A DNA stretch of 64,000 nucleotides from SAR202 cluster bacterium (GTDB lineage: Bacteria; Chloroflexota; Dehalococcoidia; Lucifugimonadales; UBA826): the NCBI GenBank assembly GCA_022447825.1, contig JAKUTY010000005.1, forward strand, positions 1 through 64,000, written 5' to 3'. Of this stretch, positions 30,774 through 39,940 are shown in pieces. Under the pieces are notes generated by a model. That model was not told the DNA's origin and did no database searches. It was given only the letters and a program-made list of their open reading frames with translations. The stretch's first letter is position 1; each line of letters opens with the position of its first letter. A program made the translations under genes and the position numbers.

Positions 30774-31379
30774 TTAGGCGTTAATAGTTCCTTTAGTACT
30801 AGAAATTGAATCTCCTACTCTAGGATCGAAAGATACTGCTGTTTTTAGAGATCTAGCTAAACTCTTGAATGAAGCTTCAGCGATGTGGTGGTTGTTAATT
30901 CCTGAGACCACTTTTAAATGCAGATTAATTTTTGCCTCAATTGCAAATGCTTCCATGAAATGACGAATTAAATCCGAAGGTAATCCACCTAGATCAGAAT
31001 CTGTCAAAGGTGATTCTACGCATGCGTATCCCCTACCCCCGCAATCTACAACTGTTAAAACTAGGGCCTCATCCAAGGGTACGTATGTATGTCCCATTCG
31101 TGTGATGCCTTGCCCGTCAGATAATGCTTCGTTAATTGTTTGGCCTAATGTAATAGCTATGTCTTCTACTAAATGATGATAACCCACTTCAATATCACCA
31201 GATGCTTGAATATCTAAATCCATCAACCCGTGACGTGCTATTTGTGCAAGTAGATGGTCTAACATTCCGTTACCGGTTTTTACATTGTATTCGCCTGTTC
31301 CATCCAAATTGATTTTGACATTAATGTCAGTTTCGTTAGTTTTTCTTTTTTTCTGGGCTATTCTTTGTGATTTACTCAT
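30774..31379 (-). CDS. hisB: imidazoleglycerol-phosphate dehydratase
   Basis: RKTNETDINVKINLDGTGEYNVKTGNGMLDHLLAQIARHG; HHLVEDIAI. Confidence 0.95.
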   Translation of the reverse strand: MSKSQRIAQKKRKTNETDINVKINLDGTGEYNVKTGNGMLDHLLAQIARHGLMDLDIQASGDIEVGYHHLVEDIAITLGQTINEALSDGQGITRMGHTYVPLDEALVLTVVDCGGRGYACVESPLTDSDLGGLPSDLIRHFMEAFAIEAKINLHLKVVSGINNHHIAEASFKSLARSLKTAVSFDPRVGDSISSTKGTINA

Positions 31380-32469
31380 GATTCATTGCTTTTTGAATTG
31401 TTTTTAGGACTTTTTGGTTTTGCATTTCTGTACCAATTGAAATTCTAAATGAATTTTTTAGTCTTTCAGTATTGAACTTCCTAACGAATATACCGTTTTC
31501 TTCTAATTCTCCATATACAGTTTTGCAGTGATTTTCTGTGAATTCACACAAAATGTAATTGCCGGATGAGGGATAGGCTGTTAATCCGTTGATTTTATTT
31601 AGCTCAACATGCATCCGATTTCTATCAACTATTATCTTGTCGACATTTCTTTGCAAAAACTCTATGTCGTCAAATGAGGCTAGTAATGCAGCTTCAGCAG
31701 CTACATTCACATTGTAAGGGGGTTTGATTTCCATTAAGTATTTTGTAGCCGCAGAATGCATTAATCCGTAACCTACTCTTAACCCAGCTAATCCTGCCCA
31801 TTTACTCATGGTTCTTAGAACAATTAAGTTTGGATGTTCTAGAACTAAATTTTGTACTGAAGATTTTGCAAATTCAAAATACGCTTCATCAACTACTATC
31901 AGGATATCTTTTTGTAAAAGATATTTAATGTGATCAAGGCTGACTGTATTTCCCGTAGGATTGTTTGGAGAGGTAATGAATATTAGTTTTGTAGTAGAGT
32001 CGATATTTTTTTCGATTTCTTCGATATTTAAATCATAATTTGAATCTCTCTCTGCAAATTTTACATTTGCTCCAGCAATTTTGGCACAAAAACTGTACAT
32101 ACCAAATGTGGGTGAACAATCTAAAATTGAGTCTCCGGGAGAAATAAATATACGGAAAATTAAATCAATAATTTCGTCTGCGCCTGCACCAGCTACTATG
32201 TTTTCAATTGGGAGCCCAGTGTATTTACTTATTGCGTTTCTGATTCTGATTTGGTCAGGATCAGGATATAAGTGTACTTGTGTTTGATTAATAGATTCTA
32301 TAGCTTTTGGTGAGGCCCCGTATGGGTTTTCGTTACCATTTAATTTTATGATTTCAGTTTCAGGTATGCCTGATTTTTTAGATAGAAGTTCTGGTGGGTT
32401 GACTGCATCATATGTTGCCAAAGAAAGTAAATGCGGTCTGACTATTTTGTCGATATTAAAGTTTTTCAT
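31372..32469 (-). CDS. hisC: histidinol-phosphate aminotransferase
   Basis: IIKLNGNENPYGASP; ITSPNNPTGNTV; RTMSKWAGLAGLRVGYG. Confidence 0.95.
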   Translation of the reverse strand: MKNFNIDKIVRPHLLSLATYDAVNPPELLSKKSGIPETEIIKLNGNENPYGASPKAIESINQTQVHLYPDPDQIRIRNAISKYTGLPIENIVAGAGADEIIDLIFRIFISPGDSILDCSPTFGMYSFCAKIAGANVKFAERDSNYDLNIEEIEKNIDSTTKLIFITSPNNPTGNTVSLDHIKYLLQKDILIVVDEAYFEFAKSSVQNLVLEHPNLIVLRTMSKWAGLAGLRVGYGLMHSAATKYLMEIKPPYNVNVAAEAALLASFDDIEFLQRNVDKIIVDRNRMHVELNKINGLTAYPSSGNYILCEFTENHCKTVYGELEENGIFVRKFNTERLKNSFRISIGTEMQNQKVLKTIQKAMNHE

Positions 32470-33788
32470 TATTCAAATAATTCTTTTCTGATTTCTGCTG
32501 CTTCTGCATGGCCTGTTAATCCTTCTTCTTTGGCTATGGTTGCTGCTAATTCACCAATTTTAATGGAATTTGATTGAGAAATATTAACTATTGGGACTGT
32601 TTTTTGAAAAGTATGTACTCCTAATCCTGAATTGAATCGGGCTGTGCCTGCTGTAGGCATTACATGACTTGGGCCTGCGCCATAATCGCCTAAAACTTCA
32701 TGGGAAAATTCGCCTAAAAATATCATTCCGGCATTTAACACGAATGGTACCCATTTTTGAGGATTCTCAACTGCTAGGCATAAATGCTCAGGGGCGAAAA
32801 TATTGCCAAGAGTTAAAGATTCCTCAATTGAGTCTACGAGGCAAATAGCTCCTTGCTGTTGTAAAGAAATTTTGGCAATACTATTTCGGGCTATTCTAGA
32901 TACCCTTATCTCTAATTCAGATTGCACTTTTAAGGCTATATCATTCGAATTTGTTATAAGAATTGGTTTTGCTAATTCATCGTGTTCAGCTTGAGCTATT
33001 AAGTCTGCTGCAACAAGGGTTGGATTAGAAGAGTTGTCTGCAATTACTAAGGTTTCTGTTGGTCCATACAGCCCATCAATCCCGACATCTCCAAACACTA
33101 TTTTTTTTGCTAATGTCACAAATAAATTTCCAGGTCCACAAATAATATCGACTGGTTCAATAGTTTCTGTTCCATATGCTAGTGCAGCTACAGCTTGTGC
33201 ACCGCCAACTCCATAAACTTTGTCTACTTTGGCTATGTATGCAGCAGCTAATACTGAATCCGGTATATCCCCATTGGAATTAACTGGACATGTGATTGAA
33301 ATTTTTTTTACACCTGCAATCTTTGCTGGGATAGTGGACATTAGTACAGTAGATGGATATCGTGCAGTGCCTCCAGGTATATAAGCTCCAACAGAATTTA
33401 CAGGAATGAAGTTTTGTCCATAACCTTCTGTTTCGTCATACCAAGACTTAGGTAAGGATTTTTTATGGAATTCGGTAATCCTTTCAGCTGATAGAGTTAA
33501 TGCTTTTTGAAGGTTTTGAGGTATTTTGTTGTAAGCATCCTCTAATTTATTCTGGTTGATGACAAAATTATTAGTTGCATGCCCTTCTATTTTAAGTACA
33601 AGATCTTTTATTGCTTGATCTCCAGAATTACGTACTTGATCAACTATTTTCTGTACATATGAGTGTGCATCAAGTGGCTCTCCAAAAACCAATTGAGATG
33701 ATTTTAAGATAGAATCTGAATTAAGATTAATGAAACGGTTTGCAGATAGAAATTCTTTAGATTTTTCAAAACCTTTAATTATATTCAT
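32469..33788 (-). CDS. hisD: histidinol dehydrogenase
   Basis: VGAYIPGGTARYPSTVLMSTIPAKIAGV; GVGGAQAVAALAYGTETI; GPGNLFVTLAKK. Confidence 0.95.
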   Translation of the reverse strand: MNIIKGFEKSKEFLSANRFINLNSDSILKSSQLVFGEPLDAHSYVQKIVDQVRNSGDQAIKDLVLKIEGHATNNFVINQNKLEDAYNKIPQNLQKALTLSAERITEFHKKSLPKSWYDETEGYGQNFIPVNSVGAYIPGGTARYPSTVLMSTIPAKIAGVKKISITCPVNSNGDIPDSVLAAAYIAKVDKVYGVGGAQAVAALAYGTETIEPVDIICGPGNLFVTLAKKIVFGDVGIDGLYGPTETLVIADNSSNPTLVAADLIAQAEHDELAKPILITNSNDIALKVQSELEIRVSRIARNSIAKISLQQQGAICLVDSIEESLTLGNIFAPEHLCLAVENPQKWVPFVLNAGMIFLGEFSHEVLGDYGAGPSHVMPTAGTARFNSGLGVHTFQKTVPIVNISQSNSIKIGELAATIAKEEGLTGHAEAAEIRKELFE

Positions 33789-34524
33789 TTAAAAATCCAT
33801 TTATAGCTTTGTCTATATTATCTTTACTAGTGGATTCAAATTCTTCTAATAAATTCTGTGGCAATAAATTCAAAACATTGTTTATGTTTTGAATGGGGTC
33901 TGCCAAAAAGTTCTGGGTGAATGGAATTGCTTCGTGTTGAGCATTTCCGTTTGAGATGCGTTTAGCCATAAAGTTGAGCCTGTCCCATGAAAATCCAAGA
34001 TTTAAAAAGTTACAGATCCAATCTCTCCACTCGTTCAAAGAGTTGTTACTTAAAAAAGGAAGTGACACTTTTTCTATATTACATTTTTCAATTGATTCAA
34101 TTTTTGATTCGATTGAACCCCAATATTGGCTGTCCATGTACATTTGGATTGCTCTGTCTAAGACAAGTATGGGGGTAGATTTTGGGAAAACGTTTTCATT
34201 TGAAAAATGTTTTCTGAAAACTGTAGTGATCCAAGTTTCATCCAAAACTAAATGAGTTACGTAGCCAGTTAAAAATGTTTTTATAATTTCATCCTGATCT
34301 TTAATTTGATGTATTTCAGGAAATTTTTGCGTCATGTTTGCAATTCCCTCTCCCACTGAATTAAAGTCCAAGTCTACAAAATGGTACACAGATCTATTTT
34401 CTTTAGTTATTACTCTGATATCTGGAGATGTAGCTCCTAGTAAATATATAGGAAGAAATTCTTGTGGCATTGTCTCTGGGACTGATTTCATAGCAAAGTG
34501 AATGTGTGTAGCTAAATTAGGCAT
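33775..34524 (-). CDS. zinc-dependent phospholipase C-like (Zn_dep_PLPC-type) protein
   Basis: MPNLATHIHFAMKSVPE...PIYLLGATSPDIRVITKENRSVYHF...FLTGYVTHLVLDETWI; His/Asp pattern. Confidence 0.65.
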   Translation of the reverse strand: MPNLATHIHFAMKSVPETMPQEFLPIYLLGATSPDIRVITKENRSVYHFVDLDFNSVGEGIANMTQKFPEIHQIKDQDEIIKTFLTGYVTHLVLDETWITTVFRKHFSNENVFPKSTPILVLDRAIQMYMDSQYWGSIESKIESIEKCNIEKVSLPFLSNNSLNEWRDWICNFLNLGFSWDRLNFMAKRISNGNAQHEAIPFTQNFLADPIQNINNVLNLLPQNLLEEFESTSKDNIDKAINGFLNEYN

Positions 34525-35242
34525 CCTTAACCCTTTTGCTTAAGTAGCTTTGTAGTTTTGTAACAATTTGATTAATTATAGCTAGCTTATTTGATTGATC
34601 TGATATGGATTGGCTGTTAACAATCAAGCAAGATTCAGAATCAAGTATGATTCCACCAGATATTGTTTTGAGCTTGTTAGCTTTCATTGTAGTTCCTGTT
34701 GATGTAATGTCAGTGATTATGTCAGCTGAGCCCATTTCTGGAGCTATTTCCAAAGTTCCGCTTGAAGGAACAATAGAAAAATTTGAAATGCTATTTGAGA
34801 TTAGAAAATGTTCAGTCAGTCTAGGGAATTTGCTAGCTATTTTAAGATTCAATCCTTTACGTTTAAAATCTGTAGCAACTTCTGCTAGATCAGCAATTGA
34901 AGAAACATCAAACCATGATTCTGGAACCCCAAAAGCTAATGAACAAGCCCCAAAACCTAAATTATTTAACAAGATTTGAGTATATTCAGGGTTAGTTTGA
35001 AATTCTAAATAACGGTCATACCCTACTATTCCTAGATCGGCATTTCCTTCTTCAACTTTCCAAGTAATATCAGCACTTCTTTGGAACAAAATAGAAACTC
35101 CAGCAAGGGCTGGTATTTCGCCAATATAACGGCGTTTATTAGGTCTATTTACTTCTAATCCACAATTATTTAAGAATTCTAAAGTGGGATCATACAGAGC
35201 ACCGCTACTTGAAATTGCAAGAGTTAAATCTGAAGAAGTCAA
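34517..35242 (-). CDS. hisG: ATP phosphoribosyltransferase, short form
   Basis: LTLAISSSGALYDPTLEFLNNCGL; DITWKVEEGNADLGIVGYDR; SADIITDITSTGTTMKANKL. Confidence 0.9.
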   Translation of the reverse strand: MTSSDLTLAISSSGALYDPTLEFLNNCGLEVNRPNKRRYIGEIPALAGVSILFQRSADITWKVEEGNADLGIVGYDRYLEFQTNPEYTQILLNNLGFGACSLAFGVPESWFDVSSIADLAEVATDFKRKGLNLKIASKFPRLTEHFLISNSISNFSIVPSSGTLEIAPEMGSADIITDITSTGTTMKANKLKTISGGIILDSESCLIVNSQSISDQSNKLAIINQIVTKLQSYLSKRVKDA

Positions 35243-36438
35243 GTTTCACCTCTATCTATTGAAATGATTTCATCAATATTTACTGCAAATCCAATGGCAG
35301 GTATATCTGTGTGGTGGCCTAGAGCTCTAAAAAGTCCGTCATATCGACCACCGCCACCAATAGTTTTGGTGTTTTGATTTATCTCAGTTTCTATGTCGAA
35401 TATTATTCCTGTGTAATAGGTCAATCCCCTATTACGTTCAAAGTCTATTAAAAATGTTACATCTAGATTTTTTGGAATAGAGACTTCTTTCACTACGTTG
35501 GAAATATACGAAATTGAATTTAATAGTTCTTGTGGGTAAGAGGTAGATTTAATACTAACTACATTAGTCTTAGAAAACTCTCTGAAAAAATTTAATAAAA
35601 CTGTAAGAATTTTATTATATTCAGTTGATTTTAATGAATTTATTTGCTTCTTTCTTAATCTTTCTGCAACTTCATCTGCTGTTCTTCTGCCAAAATTATA
35701 TGAATCTTTTTTAGATTCCAGATCTGTCAAAAGTTTTAGAATTTTATCTTCTGTTGACGAATCGGTATCTGACACAACCTTAGATAATAGACCTAATTCT
35801 AAAGCCTTTTGAGTTAGCGCTTTTGTTGAGTCATCAACTTGAAGTTTGTTTATGTTGTCTAAGGTAAAATCAGTTAAAGCTTCAGTGAATCCGGAATTCC
35901 CAAGAAATTCTCTTATTGGTCCTACGTTTCCAATTGCAACTGTGAGGTTTTTTATGGGGGTTTTAGAAATACATTCTAGAGATAAAGATAAAATTTCAGC
36001 ATCAGATTGGATAGAATTATTCCCTATTAGTTCTGCTCCCAGTTGTGTGAATTGTTTGGTAGATGAAGGCAGGTTTTTTTCTTGGTTTCTAAAAACAGGC
36101 CCAGAATACTGGTACCTATATTCAGAGCTGCTGTTCGCATTAGATTCAATCAATATACGTATAATAGAGGAAGTGAATTCTGGACGTAAACTTACTTTTT
36201 TTCCGTTTGGTTCTGAAAACGAATACAGTCTTTTAGAGATTTCACCACCAGATTTTCGTTCATAGAGTTCTGTAGGTTCAAGAATAGGGCAATCTATGGA
36301 AATGTATTCTGATTTACTAAACGCCTCATGTATGCTGTTAGTCAATTTGTTTTTCAAATTTAAATGATTAGTATCAGAGATAAACATCCCTTCCAATTTA
36401 GAAATAGGTAAAGAGTATTTTGAAATCTGTTTTTCCAT
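35239..36438 (-). CDS. hisZ: HisZ/HisS-like class II synthetase paralogue (probable ATP-PRT regulatory subunit)
   Basis: FTSSIIRILIES, FRNQEKNLPSSTKQFTQLGAELIG, GLTYYTGIIFDIE, GGGGRYDGLFRALG; next to short HisG. Start set at MEKQISKYSL. Confidence 0.8.
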   Translation of the reverse strand: MEKQISKYSLPISKLEGMFISDTNHLNLKNKLTNSIHEAFSKSEYISIDCPILEPTELYERKSGGEISKRLYSFSEPNGKKVSLRPEFTSSIIRILIESNANSSSEYRYQYSGPVFRNQEKNLPSSTKQFTQLGAELIGNNSIQSDAEILSLSLECISKTPIKNLTVAIGNVGPIREFLGNSGFTEALTDFTLDNINKLQVDDSTKALTQKALELGLLSKVVSDTDSSTEDKILKLLTDLESKKDSYNFGRRTADEVAERLRKKQINSLKSTEYNKILTVLLNFFREFSKTNVVSIKSTSYPQELLNSISYISNVVKEVSIPKNLDVTFLIDFERNRGLTYYTGIIFDIETEINQNTKTIGGGGRYDGLFRALGHHTDIPAIGFAVNIDEIISIDRGET

Positions 36439-36452
36439 AGATACAAATTCTA

Positions 36453-36470
36453 CAATACTACGGAGTATTG
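36453..36470. promoter_or_regulatory. palindrome CAATACT-acgg-AGTATTG in the hisZ/purE divergent intergenic region
   Basis: Perfect 7-bp arms, 4-nt centre. Confidence 0.45.
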
Positions 36471-36524
36471 AAAAACTTTGTTCAACAGAATTATCATGAA
36501 CATACAAAAAATATGGAGATAAAT

Positions 36525-37040
36525 ATGGCAAATAATCAATCGGTTTCTCCAAAAATTGGCGTTTTAGGCGGGAGTACATCAGATTTTCCAGTTCTAGAGA
36601 AAGCAATAAATTTATTAGATGAATTACAAATTAGTAATGAATTAAGGGTAGTTTCTGCTCACAGAACACCGGACTGGTTATTTGAGTATGCAGAAACGGC
36701 TGAATCTAGAGGTATTCAAGTAATAATTGCGGGTGCTGGAGGAGCAGCGCATCTGCCTGGAATGTTAGCTGCAAAAACAGTGATTCCAATAATAGGCGTT
36801 CCTATTCCATTAGAGAATTTAAAAGGGATGGATTCATTGTTGTCTATTGTTCAAATGCCTCGAGGTGTGCCAGTGGCTACGGTTGCTATAGAAGGTTCCG
36901 AAAATGCAGCCTTACTAGCTGCTCAGATCTTAGCGGTTTCTGACCTCGACCTTAGAGAACGATTAAAGATATGGAGAAGTGATTTAACTGAAAAAGTTTT
37001 AAATAATCCAAGTGCTAAAGGGCTTGATGATGGAATCTAA
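36525..37040 (+). CDS. purE: 5-(carboxyamino)imidazole ribonucleotide mutase
   Basis: IGVLGGSTSDFPVLEKAINLLDELQI...VVSAHRTPDWLFEYAE...AGAGGAAHLPGMLAAKT. Start moved from the track's 36468. Confidence 0.95.
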   Translation: MANNQSVSPKIGVLGGSTSDFPVLEKAINLLDELQISNELRVVSAHRTPDWLFEYAETAESRGIQVIIAGAGGAAHLPGMLAAKTVIPIIGVPIPLENLKGMDSLLSIVQMPRGVPVATVAIEGSENAALLAAQILAVSDLDLRERLKIWRSDLTEKVLNNPSAKGLDDGI

Positions 37041-38163
37041 GAATTTGCTACTTCCAGGTGCTTATCTAGGAATGTTAGGGGGCGGACAGCTGGGAGGTTT
37101 TTTTAGTGAGGCAGCTTTAAGAATGGGGTACAAGGTTGTAGTTTGGGACCCTAATGAGAAAGCTCCCGCTAAAAGATTTGCTGAGAAATCTCAGAGTACA
37201 GATTTTTTAGATTTTGAATCAGCAGATTTTTTTTTAAATGATGTTGACGCTGTGTCTTTAGAGTGGGAAAACGTCCCATCAGAATTGGTACAGTTTTTAG
37301 AAGATAAAACGATTGTTAGACCTAGTAGCAAATCTTTAGCATTAGCACAAAATAGAATTACTGAAAAAACCTATTTGACAAAGAACTCATTTCCTTTAAC
37401 TGATTTTTGTCCTATTTACTCTTTTGACGACTTTGAAAAAGTTCAATTTGATATGCCTTGGATAGTTAAAACTGCCACTTTGGGTTATGACGGACACGGA
37501 CAATGGAGCATTAATCAAGTTGATGACCTTCAATCTATCGAAGGTGAGGGACCTTGGGTTGCTGAAAGTAAAGTTGAGTATTTATGTGAAATTTCTGTGA
37601 TAGTAGCGAGTGATGGTTCGGGAAAAACAATGTCATTTCCTGTGATTGAAAACACTCATTCTGAAAATATATTGAGAATGAGTATATACCCAGCTCGAAT
37701 TCCGAATAAAACCCAAATAAACGCAAAAAATATAGCAGAAAAAGTAGTTTCTTCGTTGGGAGACGCAGGTGTTTTTTGTGTAGAAATGTTTATGGTTGAT
37801 GAAGATACCGTCTTAGTAAATGAAATAGCTCCCCGTCCACATAATTCTGGTCACCTGACTATAGATGCTTTTTCTATTTCGCAATATGAGATGCAAGTTA
37901 GGGTTTTGTGTGGATTACCTTTGTCTCAACCTTTACCTTTAGGTCCAGTCGTGATGCTAAATGTTTTAGGATTTGAAATGGAAAATTTGCTTAAATCTGA
38001 TTTAATGGATGAGATACTTGATAAGACTAATTGCAAGTTATATATGTATGGGAAGGATCAAATTAAAAATAGAAGAAAGCTAGGTCATATGATTTTTACA
38101 GGTACAGAGCTTTGTGATTTGATTACTCAAGCAAATTTCGTTCACGAAAAAATTAAAGTGTGA
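37027..38163 (+). CDS. purK: 5-(carboxyamino)imidazole ribonucleotide synthase
   Basis: LGMLGGGQLGGFFSEAALRMGYKVVVWDPNEKAPA; EIAPRPHNSGHLTIDA. Confidence 0.95.
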   Translation: MMESKNLLLPGAYLGMLGGGQLGGFFSEAALRMGYKVVVWDPNEKAPAKRFAEKSQSTDFLDFESADFFLNDVDAVSLEWENVPSELVQFLEDKTIVRPSSKSLALAQNRITEKTYLTKNSFPLTDFCPIYSFDDFEKVQFDMPWIVKTATLGYDGHGQWSINQVDDLQSIEGEGPWVAESKVEYLCEISVIVASDGSGKTMSFPVIENTHSENILRMSIYPARIPNKTQINAKNIAEKVVSSLGDAGVFCVEMFMVDEDTVLVNEIAPRPHNSGHLTIDAFSISQYEMQVRVLCGLPLSQPLPLGPVVMLNVLGFEMENLLKSDLMDEILDKTNCKLYMYGKDQIKNRRKLGHMIFTGTELCDLITQANFVHEKIKV

Positions 38164-38164
38164 T

Positions 38165-38240
38165 TGGTACGCCTGGAGGGATTCGAACCCCCGACACCTG
38201 GTTCCGAAGACCAGTGCTCTATCCGCTGAGCTACAGGCGC
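38165..38240 (-). tRNA. tRNA-Arg (anticodon UCG), CCA encoded
   Basis: Reverse complement GCGCCTGTAGCTCAGCGGATAGAGCACTGGTCTTCGGAACCAGGTGTCGGGGGTTCGAATCCCTCCAGGCGTACCA. Confidence 0.95.
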
Positions 38241-38252
38241 GAATTATGTATA

Positions 38253-39392
38253 TTATACAGACCGAATCATATCTAATTTCTTAATATAGTTATCCCCTTC
38301 ATCTAAAATGGTGATTTTTCCTGAATTAGATACTTCTATGTCCTTACAGTCTTCTAAGAACTCTAAATGAGCTACTATTTCTGACATTGCTGCAAAAATG
38401 TTGGACCCCAATAATTTACTCTTTTCGAAAATCCCCCTTGTCAGGTCCTCTAATGAATCTGAATTGTAATTTAATCTCTGAATAATTCTTTTTAATCTTT
38501 TTTCATGATGAGAGATGATTTCTAAACCTCTTGATTGGTCTATCCAATTAAATTCTCCTTTGTTATGAAGCCTGTGAGCAGGTAGAATTGAATACTCGTT
38601 TCCCAGTCGCATTGTTGTTGACAGAGAGTTTAAATAAGTGCCTAATCCAAACCAAGGTGATGTGTTTTTTAGAAAACTTGGCAGAGATTTTGAAATCTCT
38701 TGTTGAATAATTGTATTTGATGTTGGATGTGGGGTGATTTCTGGCAGTATATGGTCTCCAGTAAACATAAAATTATCCAGAAGTAGAACAATTTGATCAG
38801 GAGAGTGGCCAGGGGTTTGTATTATTTGAATATCTTCAAATAATTCTTGATCTGATAGATTCCTAGAAATAACTGTACTTTTTTTATTTAAATAGTAATC
38901 AGAATATTGATTCCATCTAGAGAATCTATCAGATTCTGAAATTAAAATAGAAGAAATTCTCATTAATTCTTTTTGTAGAATAGAGGATTCTCTATCTTGA
39001 ATTTCCCAGATTTTATATTTTTTTAGTGGGGCGTAATTTTTATGAGCCCATAGTTCAGCATTAGTAAAACTACAAAATTCATGAGCTGTTCCATCATGAT
39101 CAGAGTGACCGTGTGTAAAAATTACTCTTTTAATGTCTTTTGTGCTTATAGGTAATTGAGAGTAACCATCAAGAAAATTTTCAAAAGACCCTGGAGTGCC
39201 TAAGTCTATGACAGTAAAACCGTCATTTTCAAAAATGTATGACCATGTTGGTCCAGTTCTTCCAGTTGATGATTGTGCTACTGCAACGCCATAAACTGTC
39301 CTGCCGTTTTGTGTTTCTAATTGAACAACCCATCCATCCCCATTATCTTGACCTTTTCTAATTACATTTTTGAGTGGGATATTTTGTGACAT
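38253..39392 (-). CDS. MBL-fold metallo-hydrolase
   Basis: VIFTHGHSDHDGTA, IIQTPGHSPDQIVLLL, MFTGDHILPEITPHP. Confidence 0.92.
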   Translation of the reverse strand: MSQNIPLKNVIRKGQDNGDGWVVQLETQNGRTVYGVAVAQSSTGRTGPTWSYIFENDGFTVIDLGTPGSFENFLDGYSQLPISTKDIKRVIFTHGHSDHDGTAHEFCSFTNAELWAHKNYAPLKKYKIWEIQDRESSILQKELMRISSILISESDRFSRWNQYSDYYLNKKSTVISRNLSDQELFEDIQIIQTPGHSPDQIVLLLDNFMFTGDHILPEITPHPTSNTIIQQEISKSLPSFLKNTSPWFGLGTYLNSLSTTMRLGNEYSILPAHRLHNKGEFNWIDQSRGLEIISHHEKRLKRIIQRLNYNSDSLEDLTRGIFEKSKLLGSNIFAAMSEIVAHLEFLEDCKDIEVSNSGKITILDEGDNYIKKLDMIRSV

Positions 39393-39418
39393 TCAATCTC
39401 CTGATACGTCAATAAATG

Positions 39419-39496
39419 TGGGGTGAGCGAAGGGATTCGAACCCTCGATCTCCAGGGCCACAACCTGGCGCCTTAACCTACTTGGCCACGCTCACC
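39419..39496 (-). tRNA. tRNA-His (anticodon GUG) with G-1 and encoded CCA
   Basis: Reverse complement GGTGAGCGTGGCCAAGTAGGTTAAGGCGCCAGGTTGTGGCCCTGGAGATCGAGGGTTCGAATCCCTTCGCTCACCCCA; loop TTGTGGC. Confidence 0.92.
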
Positions 39497-39552
39497 ATAG
39501 AAGTTAAAAAGTCTAGCATCGGGGGCACAAGAGGTCAACGGAGAGTAGTGGA

Positions 39553-39852
39553 TTAATTATTTAATTCTTTAGTTAATGATTCTAATAGATCTTCTACCAT
39601 TATGTCTGTTTTTGTATGATGTCTCAACGGTAATTGAGGGTCAACTATGTAGTAGTTTCTTCTACCATTTTTTTGACGAACAATATATCCAGCATCTTCG
39701 AGATCTGAAATTATTTTATGCGTCGTTCTCTCTGTTACTCCTATATAATTGGCTATCTCTCTTGCGGTACTGGTAGAGTTATGGAAAATGTAACTTAACA
39801 CTAAACCGTGGTTAGTAATAAATGTCCATTTTGCAGAAGAATTAGTAGTCAT
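39553..39852 (-). CDS. winged-HTH transcriptional regulator (MarR/ArsR-like)
   Basis: SYIFHNSTSTAREIANYIGVTERTTHKIISDLEDAGYIVRQKNGRRNYY. Confidence 0.85.
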   Translation of the reverse strand: MTTNSSAKWTFITNHGLVLSYIFHNSTSTAREIANYIGVTERTTHKIISDLEDAGYIVRQKNGRRNYYIVDPQLPLRHHTKTDIMVEDLLESLTKELNN

Positions 39853-39940
39853 AAATTTACTCTATTGTTATTTTGCGAAATTAGAATCTATCATATTCAT
39901 ATTAATTATGACAATATAAAAAAAATATTGCGGAGTATTT

